From positions 594,858-658,857 of the forward strand of contig VSDK01015799.1 in NCBI GenBank assembly GCA_009767595.1: a DNA stretch of 64,000 bases, written 5' to 3'. The DNA is from Symbiodinium kawagutii. Its lineage: Eukaryota > Sar > Dinophyceae > Suessiales > Symbiodiniaceae. The notes under the pieces were generated by a model. That model saw nothing but the letters and a program-made list of their open reading frames with translations. It was not told the DNA's origin and searched no databases. Shown one piece after another: positions 1 through 12,600 of this stretch. A program made the position numbers and the translations under genes. Within the stretch, counting starts at the first letter, position 1; the number at the start of each line of letters is the position of its first letter.

Positions 1-54
1 TGTTGTTGTTGTTGTTGTTGTTGTTGTTGCTGTTGTTGTTGTTGTTGTTGTTGT
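1..54. repeat. (TTG)n microsatellite
   Basis: Near-perfect TTG trinucleotide array running off the left edge. Confidence 0.95.
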
Positions 55-256
55 TATCATTTTGATAATCGTCATTATCATCAAAATAATCATCAATCAA
101 AACGTAGTCATTCACAAGTGCTGCTGTTAATCAGTGTCATGATTCATGACTGCGATCACCAAAGATATCGAATCCTGATTGTTGAATTAGGAACTACCTT
201 CCTTGCGTCTTACTAGCATTATCAGTGGCGATAATTTCTTTGTTTTGGCAGCATTG

Positions 257-278
257 ATATATATATATATATATATAT
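257..278. repeat. (TA)n microsatellite
   Basis: Eleven TA units; responsible for several spurious Tyr-Ile ORFs on both strands. Confidence 0.95.
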
Positions 279-533
279 CTGTTTTGCACTATTGCTGTGT
301 GCATTGTCTGTTCTCTTTCCCCTTTCGACTTCCCCCAAGAAACCAGGGTTTCGGAACTCAGACCTTCGGATACCAACTGCCAAACCCCCAAAACTGATGA
401 AGGCGTCCATCATCAACTGGGTTTCTCATCTTCTAACCCACCACATGGGTTCTAAGCCAAACCTTGGTCACCACAGAAACCCACCACCTCCAAGGGCCCA
501 CCCGCCACCGTGCGGCGCCGCGTGGCGCCGCGC

Positions 534-621
534 CTGTCTTGTCGGAGCACAGGACCTTCATCGACGCGATCTCCTCCAGGGCTGTGAGGTGCGTCACGAT
601 GCCGCCCTCATCCGACATCTC
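534..621 (-). CDS. Proton ATPase exon 12 (phosphorylation site DKTG)
   Basis: The exon reads [19 protein letters not shown] then [10 protein letters not shown]. The Asp of DKTG is the residue phosphorylated in the transport cycle. The exon ends AAG ACA G|GCGCGG. The final Gly codon is therefore split by a GC-donor intron and the expected TLT follows in an exon off the left edge. I found no TLTLN coding between 1 and 533. Confidence 0.9.
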
Positions 622-3600
622 CTTGGAGCCAGGGGCGGTCCCTGGTGCCCTTTGCAACTGGGGTCATTAACAACCAAGCTTCGGTGATGATGGTTATGGT
701 TTTGGTGGTTTATGGTTGAGTGATGGCTGATGCTTAAGTCATGGTTTAACTACATGGGTAAAGAATGCATTTCACGGCTGCCAGAAATGTGCTGGGTTGG
801 TGTTACCTGGCCAGGCCCATTGCGTTGTCATTTGGTGCGTGCTTGTGCCTATGACAGCCCCTCCCCTCTCATCAAATGCTCTGCAGGTTGGGCTGGGACT
901 GCAAGATCAGTGGTTAGACCACGGCAAACAGCTTTAAATTTCTGATTGGTGCCTCTAGCACCGGACAATTTCAAACATCAGAAACTCAGCCAGCAAGCTG
1001 GATACGGCAGGTAGCAATACGACTACCTTTGAGCCAACTGAGCCACTCCAAGCCCTCAGAAAAATTCCGTGGTGATACCACCCACCACTGTCACAGCAGT
1101 CAATGGCGACGATGCGAGCAACACCAACAGCTCCCAGAAAACTGGATGATGACTGAACCAAAACTGGCTCAACCAAAAAATCATCACAACCCCAACCACC
1201 CAATCCCCCCATCCCCACATCCCCAACCACCCCATCCCCCCATGCCCCGCCTTGGCTCCGATGGACAGCGTGACCTTCATCACCATGGGCAGCGCCACGG
1301 GCACTGAGGCAATGACCAGCGACAGCGACATCTCCAGGACCTCCGTGAGCTCCACCTGCGCCACCCACGAGACTCCCAAGGGGGTCCTCCCTTGGGGCCG
1401 TGGTGGATGTGGTGGTGGGGGATGGGGTGGTGGATATGGTGATGGATGTGGTGGTGGATGTGGTGGGGGATGTGGTGATATAGTTAAGGAATGGCTGGCA
1501 ATTCAGTGAATCGGAGGTTGGTGATAGCGGTGTCTTGTCAGGTGAGAATGGATGATCGTGGGTTGACGATGAGTAATGATGCTTGGTAGTAGGAGGCACT
1601 GATCAATTTGGGATGGTTTAACTTGCGCGGAGCCGACCAAGCTGTTAAGCAGCAGGACCTTTTTGCTCACCTGATTCCAGGTGTGGGTTTCCAGCAACCT
1701 CGCTAGCGTGGACACACCAGCTCCAGCTTGAGGTCAGGGCAAACCCCTGCCACTTGAGAACAACCTGCTATTGATGACTGGATGAGCACCACTCAAAATA
1801 GTTTGTTTTATTCAGTATCTGATTCGATTCAAGTTGACTCAATTTATTCCAAGGTTTCAAGTTTCCTCCACCTCAAACAGCTTCCACCAGCGCTGTACAC
1901 AGCACTTTCCTCAGCCGTTGCACGCAACGAAGTCCTGGAAGCTCAGCCGGCCGTCGCCGTTGGGAAAGCTGCGACGGATCTCTGCTTCGATGCTGTCCTT
2001 CTCCAAGGTCGACAGCTGGCAGAGATCCGCAGCACAGACGAAGCCCAGGCGTTTCACATCCAACGTTTCGAAGGCCCTCGAGGCGTTGCAGGTGTCCTGG
2101 TACCACTCCGCAGGGGCGCAGGCAGCCAACCATTCGCAGTAGGATAGCTTCCCTGTGCGCGACACGTTGGCGCATGCGAAGATCTGCCGCAGCTCTTGTG
2201 GCCGGAAACGGCTGAATCTTCGGCCCAGCTCGACGAATTCGAAGCAACTAATGCCTTGGCCGCCTTTGCCACGATCGGCATAGAGAAAGGCCACACGCAA
2301 CTGTTCCATAAAATGATTATGAAGACCTGCAAATGCCACGGTGCTGTACATGATGGTCTTTTGCATAGGACTTCTTTGACAAAAGTCGTGCATCCTGGCG
2401 CCAGCGTGTTTGCACAGAGTACACAGAGTTGCTGGGGGCGAATTTCAAAACCACAAAATGGTATAAGTGAACCTCCTGACCCTCATTCAGTTTTCACACT
2501 TGCAACATCTTTTTGCCACTCTCGAACAGACCGCAAAGGAGTCAGGGTGACATCTGATTCAAGACATCCCTACCGCCATGAGCAAACATCCGTGCTCTGA
2601 TTCAACCAATTAGCTAACTGGCTAACTCACTCACTAACTCGCAAACCCACTAGCTCGCTAACTAAATACCTAGCTGAATTAATTGACAACAAAAGATAAC
2701 TCACTGACTAACGGCCGAACCGACCAAGTAACTGCGCACTAAGTTACGAACGAACAAATAAACTACGTACTAAACAAACAAACTCAGTAACTAACTAACT
2801 ACCAACTAAGTAACTGACAAACTAACGAACTGAACAACTATCTAGCTATCTATCTATCCATCCATCCATCCACCCACCCACCCATGCATCTATCCCTCTC
2901 GATTTCCCTTTGATACCAGCGGGTTGCGGATTGTTTCACCAGATAACGGGATGCATTTCCCCTTGCAACAGTCAAGTTGCTGTAAGCAGCCTAGCCCATC
3001 TCACCAAAATCTCGCGATGTCACCGAATCCTTCTTCCTGAGTCTGGAGACATATACCGATGCATCTTCACATACGTGTAGGTGCGCAAATATGTGTTTAT
3101 CAACACAATCACTACATGATAATATGAGGCACATATATGCGAGTGTAAATATACATATAATCATGTATATATATATACATGCATAAGTATATACATGGAT
3201 CATGTCAGATCATACATAGAAATGTACATACACAAATATGTACAATCACAATCATGCAGAAACACATTCAGAAATCACAAAAACCTATCTGCGCAGGCAA
3301 CAAGTTGTCACCAGGTCCGGATTGTGTCGTCTGTTCGGTCCTGGTGAAGCACCGATCCATGAGCGAAGCAATATCACCGTCACCTGGCAAAAGGGCAACC
3401 GTAAGGCTCGGGGGTGCCCCTATTTTAAGAAACCAGCATATGCCTGCTGGGGCGTACGAAACAAGAAGATGCTTGGTTCACCCGAGTTTGATCATAGAAA
3501 AGGCGTCAGCATGAACTACTCCCAAGTCAGCATGCCAGTAAACCATCATGTGACCATCGCTGACCATGATGGAACCTTGGCAAGCGCTTTCCCAACCCTC

Positions 3601-6600
3601 AACCATCATTTATCACCAAGAAAAACCAAGAAACCGACTCCTCCCAACAAAGTCCCTCAACAAAATCCCTCAACAAAGTCCCTCAACAAGTCGTCCTTAG
3701 AAAGGACGACTCCCCCCACTCTCCACAGCAACGACCCGCTCTGCCTGCTCCGTTGATGGCGGCGAACCACGGGTGCTGCAGCGCTTCCGGCGCCGTGGGC
3801 CGCATCTCGGGCGTCTCATGCAGCAGGTGCTCCAGCAGCGACTGGGCGTCCTCCTTGGGAGGTGCAGCAGCCAAGGCACCAGGGAACCACCAGGGAACCA
3901 CCAGGGGTCCACCAGGGCACCACCGGTTGCAGCTCGCAACGGCAGCACTTTTGATGATCAAAACGGTTTGACAATGCCATGGTTTTCATGTTCAAACAGT
4001 TGATGAATTGTCTGGATGATGAAGTGTAGGCATGGTGATGGTCGTGGGGTTAGTCAAGGCTTAATTGAGTTAATCATCGTATCTATGACGGTTTCCTAAT
4101 GGTTGATGATCAGCATCAATAGTTGCTAACCATCAAGCTAAGCTCACTATTCACTGCTTTGATGATGGAGCTTCGCTAGGTTTGGGTTCGGTGATGTAGC
4201 TTGTTCCCTACTCGAGAAAGGGAGTAAGACTGAAACTTGGCTAGATTTGTTGCTTAGTAGCTGCCATTCAAGAACACAAGCAGCTATATCTTATACAACT
4301 TACGGTTGGCAACCTGCTTAAATTGCTTGATGGGAGATCCAGCTATCAATAAATCTCCCATACTTGGTGGCGGCAAATCACCAGATATGAATCGTAGAAA
4401 CGGACCGTGGGTCACCAGCTTCAAGCTGCTTCAAGATTCAACCGACCTTGGGAAGGTATATCTGGCAGCTGGCAGGGCTTAACGGCTTGATTAGGATCAA
4501 TGGTCTAGGCCTCAATGATTTAGGCTCCAACCTGACCAGAATACGTTGGTTAATTCGATGTGCAGTATAACAAAACTACAAATGATGGTTGACATAGGTT
4601 AGGAACATTCAGATTCGGGTTGACTGGCAAGACTGGAAACTGGATACCTTAGCCATTTATCACTGACCAAGCTGGAGCTCCCAAGTCCCATGATGTGGCA
4701 AATGATTTCTGAATCCAGGGGCTTGTGAAGGCCCCTGTCAATCCTGTCAACTTTAGCCACAACAACTTGTTTGAACTTGGGGATTGCCTGAAACTGCCTA
4801 GGTGTCCTGGCGGTTTTCCCCTATACACCTGTGTGCAAAATAAGAAAAACTCTGGAGTGTGCTTTCTGGCTAAAGGCCTCGCCCTTTGGTTGTTCATTGG
4901 TATTGATCACTGTTCTCCTCCCGACAAGCACCCCAACAATGACTCCAACTCAGCGATCCAACACCGAAAAAGTAAGCGATGGGATCTCAATCCCACCCAC
5001 CAGCCGCCACCAGCCACCAGCAACCACCACCTACCACCAACCTAGCCCAGCCAAGTGTCTGACAACTGCTGATACCTGACTTTGCCTGGGAAGTCGTAAG
5101 CTTCCTTGGAGGCCTTCCAGCTGGGCGGCACGCCCACCACCATGTGATGCATCACGGCACCAATCGAAAAGACGTCCGCAGAGCGGCCGTCGTAGGGGCG
5201 CGCCCCGAAGACTTCCGGTGCCATGTAGCCCAGAGTCCCAGCGCACTTCGTCAGCAAACGTTTCCTTTAGGAGCACCATAGGGGTCGATGGTGAAGGACC
5301 GTGGTGAAGGATGGCGGTTAAGGATGGTGGTTAAGCAGGTGCTAAAAAGGGTATAAGAATGGTAGGGGTCACTCAGGGTTACTCAGGGTTGCAAGAGGTT
5401 GCTCTTGTGAGACAGTGGTTGATGGCGAGTAAGGGCGGTTGATAGGGGTCAAAAAAAAGGGTTGCTAAGGCTCAGTATCTAATGTTTGATTGTGGTTGAT
5501 GGTCCAGTTCCCTCGAAAGTTGGTAGCTATTCTTCATGGTCATGATTTGCGTCCAATGATGCAAATGCAAAACACGAGATGTGATACTGTAACAGTAGTC
5601 ACTAAATCAGACATGTCTTAAAGCGTCCCTAGATGAATAAACTTCACTACGGAAGAATGTCCATAAAAGGAGCATCATCCTGGTCGGCTGCTCAGGCGCC
5701 TTGGTAATCCCATAAGATCAGAAGATATGAGACAAGGTATGGTCTCTGTAAGAAAATATGAGACCATGTATGTAATCTCATCTAAACAATAGAATTGCCG
5801 CCTCTTCCTCGTAAGAGTGAGGTGAGACTTTATCACAAGATTGAACTAACTTCCAACATCCAAGTGCCGCGCACTCCGGGCCAAGCTGCTCGGGCCGATC
5901 GTTTCGCACCACCCCGGCAATGCCTCAATGGCCACTGGTGCGGTACACTTGGGATGCTTGGTATCACCCATATTGGTTCTTGGCCATGGTCAACTATGGT
6001 GGTAACACGTGATACTTCACAAGCTACAATGATAGCTGTAGCGATCGTTGGCTCATGTAATCAATCATTGCTGACTAGATCCCAACTGCAAACCAGGGTC
6101 GAATTCACCACGAAGCGATGAAGTCCCGTGGGCACCGGCCAAGGCTTCCAACTGCTCCACGACTGTGACATCCACAAGCGATAGTGGAAGTTGATGGATT
6201 CTATGGTTGGTACTGAGCATCTTTGCTGCTTAATGATCAGTCAAAATACATAGCTCATCTATGGCAAACAGTGGAGGGTAAGAGTGGCTCATGACGTTGA
6301 AAGAGGTCGACCATGATTGACAGTGATGCTCGGTGATGGCAATAGTCCATGGCCATGGTGGTTCTTAGTTTCCAAGTGACATGCAGCTCCAAAGGGCTCG
6401 TACACCCCGACAAGCAGGATGGTTATTTCCAAAGTTCCGAGTCTTCTGGAAGGGGCCATAAAGATCTAATTTGCGGAGTAGTGCTGTACTAGTAGCATGT
6501 TGGCTGAAACAAGCGCTTGCGATTCTACAAAAGATGCAATATGATGCTCCCAGCAAGTTTCGTCCATTGTGCTCTGGGTCCTCTCTTGCAGGGGCAAGAT

Positions 6601-9600
6601 ACTATTCTTCAAGTCTTTGACAAATCCTGTAGTAAATGCCCTTTTCGGGAAAAGAATAACTTTAGCTTGTCCACTCTAGCAGCATACACCTTCAAAATGT
6701 CCACTAGACTTTTTGGAGAACCCCTTAACACCCGCTTTCCTCACTGAGATAATGTCATTGTCAACCAGCCAAACAAACACCATAAGAAAACCACACAAAC
6801 CAAAAACCAATCATACATAAACCATCCGAAAGAAAAACAATCAGAAGCTCCGTTTGAACCCCAAAGTTTCCACATCCAAAAAAACACCGAAGCCAACTTC
6901 TAAGCTCTTCCAAGGTACCAAAGTCCACCAGCTTCAGTGGAGCATCCCCATGACCGCTGCAGGAGATAGGAATGGCGCTGCCGTTCTTCGGCGCGCCGCA
7001 GCTGAAGAGCAGATTTTGGGGTTTGATGTCTCGATGCGCCACCGAATGCGCATGGCAGTAAGCAATGCCCTGGAGCAGCGGGGTGCGAAACAGGCTGCGG
7101 TGCTGGGGGGCTGGCTGGGAATGAACAGGGGAGAAACAAGGAGCCGGCAACTTGTTGACTGCACGGTGGTTAACCACGACAATGGGTTGACATAAGCAAC
7201 GAGAATCAACAAGGACCTATATAGTTGTTGGCCTGTCGGTTAAAATCTGCCATTCCAAATGCACACATCAGATCTACTGTAACTTAAAGTTGTGTCACCG
7301 AAGTCTTGAAAGGTAGCTATCCCAATCCATGGTTGTGGTTGGCGGCTCTGTGGTCAGTCAATCTACCCTGGTTTGGTGTGGAGAACCACTATTTTTGGAT
7401 GCTTTTTCCATTCACAAAAATGGTTTTCCACGTCAAACTATTGATTTCACCTAGTGTGCCTTGATAAACTGCAAGAATTGCCATTCTTGTGCATCCAAGC
7501 ATGTACCATTGTCGATGAACCACGGCTGCGTAAAATGGTATAGGGATACAATGGTGTGTGTATATATATATATATATCAATAGCAATGGACAAGTTACGA
7601 AAGCAATGTCTGTGTATAGAATATATATATATATAGAATGTTGTTGTAGGCATAGTCGGAATTATTGCTGGTAAACCGGTGTAGTGGTACATGACTAACC
7701 ATCAATACTAGTATGCTGGTTATTCAAATGCCAGCTTGTGCCAAATAACACTTGTATGGCTATGGAAATACTGATCAACTACTGTAGTGGGCAATGATGG
7801 AGCTAGCACCCATTGATAACCATTAGCCGCCATTCACCGCCATGGATAGCCATCATATGGGCAGGTTCTTAGAATAGGGAACCCCACTGCAAATGGTCAG
7901 ATTTTGGAGTACCCCTGTTCTGAGACACACCTATATGTTTTCTAAATCTTTCTTGGGGTAAGCGGAACTCAAAAGATGGCAAGTGGGTTCTGTGTCAACC
8001 AGCGACGACGTAGGTTTGCCAGCCATAAGCTACCCTTTGGCCCGTTGACGCCATGGTGAACCTTGGAAAAGTTTACACCATCCAACTCGCACCTGCAAGA
8101 TCTGTAGAGCAATGCGCTTCAGCTCATCTTCGGACACCCCCGGGCCAAAGGAATCGTGGGCGTTTTGGATGTACTGAGCCAGGGAACCTCCGGAACACAT
8201 CTCCTCGGCCGGGTCGATCACGATATCTTCTGAGGCTGATTGAGGGATCCGCCATTTCGGCTTGAAAATATCTTGGCGATCCGCCATGTCGGCTGCAAAA
8301 CCAGTTTTCTGAAACCGAAAAAGCTTTTGCTTGAAAAAGGCACGAAAGTCATGCTTGATGTTTCCTTACAATTATAGTCAGTGGCTGGTTACTCTGATGA
8401 TAGACCCATCATGCTGTCGCCAACCAACTGTTGACCTCCCTCTTTCTGGCGTGTCCTGGCAGTTGGACTCTGAAACCTGGTTACACCGAGGGAGGGGCAT
8501 GGATTGTCACCCAGATGCCATAACCAAGTGGATATCTTTGGCATCCTCGAAGGTCTCGTAGTAGCGCACTGTGTTTGGATGGTCCGACAGCTTCAAAAAG
8601 GCCACCTGAGCAGGTTGCGGATTTAACGGCTGTGGTTGGGCATCCTGGTTTGAATGGGAAAAATCAAGGTCCCTATTTGTTGCGGTCAATCGCCGGCTGT
8701 TCATGTGGAACCGATGGTGTATGAACAGCCTGATCTTCCAAGTTTAAGGCTGGCTCAATTCTTCTCCCATCATTTTCATGACTTAAGCCTCAAGGCTCAG
8801 TGCTAAGCTTCAAACATCAACCACCAGTACCCATTTGTATCATTGAAAATCGTTGCAATCGATTGTGATCAACCATTACAGTAGTGACCATCATTAACCC
8901 TGATCATCCTTCGCGTATAAATCGTTCATGGCTCCACCCCCCACACCTCCAGTTGCAAGGCTTCTTCATCGCCCAGTTTGGATTTGGAGATCGTCTTAAT
9001 GGCCACCACCTCCCCAGTCCGTCGATGCCTTGCGCGGGACACCTGTCCGAAACCGCCTTCACCAACGACCTCTTCGAAGTCATAGAGATCGCGAATGGAA
9101 TCCTCAAACCATGACCAGCTCATCTGAGGGTTGATCATTTCGGAGTACCGAATCGGCGGATAACTTGGGGGCTATACAGTGATGTTTTTCGATTTGGGGT
9201 GATCAATGTGACAAGCACTTGGTGCAGGATGGATTCGAAGGAATTATTGATTGATTTGATGATTCTGATAGTTGAGGACGGCTTCACAATCATTGCTCCA
9301 AAGTGTGAGTTGGTACCAGTCCCGGTTGAAAAACAAGTTGTTTCAGGATTCATGGGTACGGACAGAAAATCCGGAAACATAAATCAGGAACGGCCATGGA
9401 AAAAGCAACGATCTGCTTATCCTAAAGGCTCTTGATACCAGCAGGTGCTATGGGCAACGCGCCCCAAAGATGGTAAGCAGTTCAGTACACAATGACTTCA
9501 TCAGCTGATCGAGTTGGATGTGCAGTTGGGGTACCATGGTTATGAGTCCTGCAATGATAAGGCTTCTACCTCCTACATCCTCCTACACCATGGTCAGTGA

Positions 9601-12600
9601 CCACTTAGTAAGTGGGGGGGTGCACATCCAAGTGGGGCATGGCCGTTGCTGGTAGCCCCTGGGGTGCAGCTGCAGTCCCGCCTTCATCAGCTTGGAATCT
9701 CTCACTCGTTCGTGGCGCCGCCACGCGATGAAGGAGCCTCTGGCGAAGCCACCTGTAGCAATGACCAGGGTACTCCGCGGTATCCCTGGCGTGTTCCCCA
9801 GGGTTTCACTACTAAAAGGGGAAGCCATGGATTTATTCGACCTGCTTCCCCTTCTTGCAGGTATATCCCATGATTTCACTGATTATTTCCTAATCCCACA
9901 TCTTAGCAACCTATTGTGACCCGCTTTCAGGTTGATGCTGCTGACTAAGAATCCACAGGGGATGATTGGATGATGTTCCTCATTCAACAGTGCCATGCTC
10001 AATCGAAGTCTCAACGCCTAGCCTTTTTGATTCATTGATGTTCACGCTTATCTCTCCCCAGTGTCGCTTGGCAGTTTCCCCACTGCTTCCTGGCTTAGTG
10101 AACCAACCCAAACCTGAAAGGACCACCTCAACTCGGCAACACTTCCAACTCCTCAGCCCCCTCAATCACCCTCCCACCCTCCCACCATCCCCATCCCCAA
10201 CTCCGCTCCGCTCCGCTCCTGTCTTTGGCCCCGGGATGTACCGCTTGAAGGCGCCGTCGTCCCGGTGCTCGATCTCCGTCATCGTGCGGCACCAGCGCCG
10301 CGCTGCGCAGCTACGCCGCAGCGCCAGCGGCCGCATGGCGCCAACGGAAGTCCGTCGCATGGGGCGCGGCCGAGAGGTCAAGCAGAAGCAGCTTCTTGTC
10401 CGAGAGCTCAACTTATGGTGGTTCATGGTCAACAATGTTAATAAGAAGGGGAAATGTTGGCTAATCATGTTGGCATACTGATGGATATTGGTGAATTAGG
10501 GTGAATTGATGGTCAACTTAGACTGCAGCATTAGTTTTTTGGTCGGTATTGCTAGCGTGTTAGGTTGATTGGCCAACTCGGACCTAGTGAAGATGGTTGT
10601 GTTTCCCAAATAGGAGCTGTGATCACGAAAAATGTGGAAAATGACCCCCGGGATCCTGTGGGTGGTTTTTCTGGATGTTAGGCTGAATGTTAGGTGTCAA
10701 AGATGCATCTGTTCATTGCTGATCTGTTTTGGACGGGGGAATGGTAACTGCCGCAACGCCAAGTGAAAAACATGTTCGAGATCAAGGACGAGGTTTACCA
10801 GAAGTGATGCGCAGCTCACAGCCAGACTATGCCATATTTGCACAGGAAAGATCTTCTGTTTCTCAGCACCCCAAGTTCTCACATCGGAGACAGGGTGCCT
10901 TCTGCACCACGTACATAAAGTAGAACAGGAAGCCTTAGTGCCCCATGGTGCCGGGCCATGGTGCCTACAATTGCGCAACAACAAAATCCACTGAGGACTT
11001 CACAGAATCAGCAGTGGACCCACCACCTACTGAGCGTTGGTGGACCATCCTGGTTAGATGTTGCCAGTTCATGAAACAGCATCCTACAGCTATGGTACTG
11101 ATCAACCAATGAACCAGGGGTTGCTATTTTTTTCGGAAGCCAGATGCCGAAATCCCAAGCCAGGCGCGACTGCTTTCTGTTTTCTGTTTATGCATGTTTT
11201 TGACATTTGGGAACCCACCGATTTCAACTTCAAACCATCCCCGATCGGTTTGAAGTGGATGATGCGGATCACCCGCTTTCACCAGTTCCAACAGTGCCGA
11301 GCAGCTGACGACCACCACGGTGATCAGAATCAGAACCTGTGCCGCCTCGATGATCTTACCCTCGAAGACGCCAATGTCCTGGTTGCACGATGTCCGCACT
11401 GCCGTTGCACTGGCTAAAAAGTTCCCGTGACTCAAGGTTGAAAGAAAACAAAGAATTTATAGGGGTCAAGGATCAATGAACAAACAAGAGAATGGTTAGC
11501 AATCAATACCCTTCAGGATGAACTCTGGCCGCTTGACGGATGGTACAGATTGAAGAATATTCCTCTTTTAGCCGTTGGACTTACCCAGCGGTGCTGGAAC
11601 AACGGTTGCGTTTATAGTCCAAACAAACAGACCTTAAACCAACCCACCATCCAAGGAAGCCTTCAACCCAAGGAAGGCAACCGAAACCCCAAGAGCTCAG
11701 CAGTGCTCCTTGCCACTGGCCTCTTGGATCGCTTTCGCAGCTTCACCGATCATCGTGTTGACCCCTGTGTGGCTCACCACCGCCTGGCACTCACCCACCT
11801 GTCCAGCAAGATCAAGACAAGGTACTGCCGCGTCACGCACACACCGAAATTTGAAAAAGAATCGATCGGAAAAGATTCTGTTTCTCTCGGGTCCAAAGCA
11901 ATAAATCATTCTGTCTTTTACATCACTAAAAATCAGGTTCAAAACAGCTAATCATCCACATGTGAAGTGTTAATGGCCGCATCTACAGCCCCCCGTTCCA
12001 CCTTCAGGATGGATCCCGACCACATCTGTCGACCGGAGCATGGTTTGCCCGCATCGTCCTTGCGGGGAACCTTCACTGGCAAGGATTCTCCCGTCAGCGC
12101 AGCCTGGGCGGCAGGGCGCTGAGCCGTTGCGGACCAATGTCTACCACATCCTTACCCATCATTCACCAGTCTTGGCCATCATAAAGAACCATCATTAACC
12201 ATTAAGATGTCATGTTCAACCATCATAATGTGGTTGATAATGAGTAGTTTAGTTATGACCCATCATTCTACATTTTCACCACTAACCATTATCAACCACA
12301 TCATAAAGCCCCTCATTTTCTCACGAACCCCAAGAGCTGTTACACCCGCAGTGCCATCGTTGACTCCAGTAGATTGGTGCTACTGCAAGGGTGGGATGTT
12401 CACCTACGCATGTTTCGGTTTGCTTTTCGTGACTCCAAATCTTCAATTATTCTGAAGATTTCTGAAGTGACACAACGATGTGTAGCACTATTAAGCTTCC
12501 CATTCATGCTCTGAAAACCTTCCCAGCCATGCGTTCCCACTTCTAATCTTCCAAGTTGAATGGCCTGGTGGTCTACCCCTCCCCATCCACCAGCCTTTTT

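Noticed and set aside
955-1599. A 214-codon minus-strand frame
   Set aside because: It overlaps ATPase exon 11 in a wrong frame and includes the G-rich repeat; the family motif is in the other frame.
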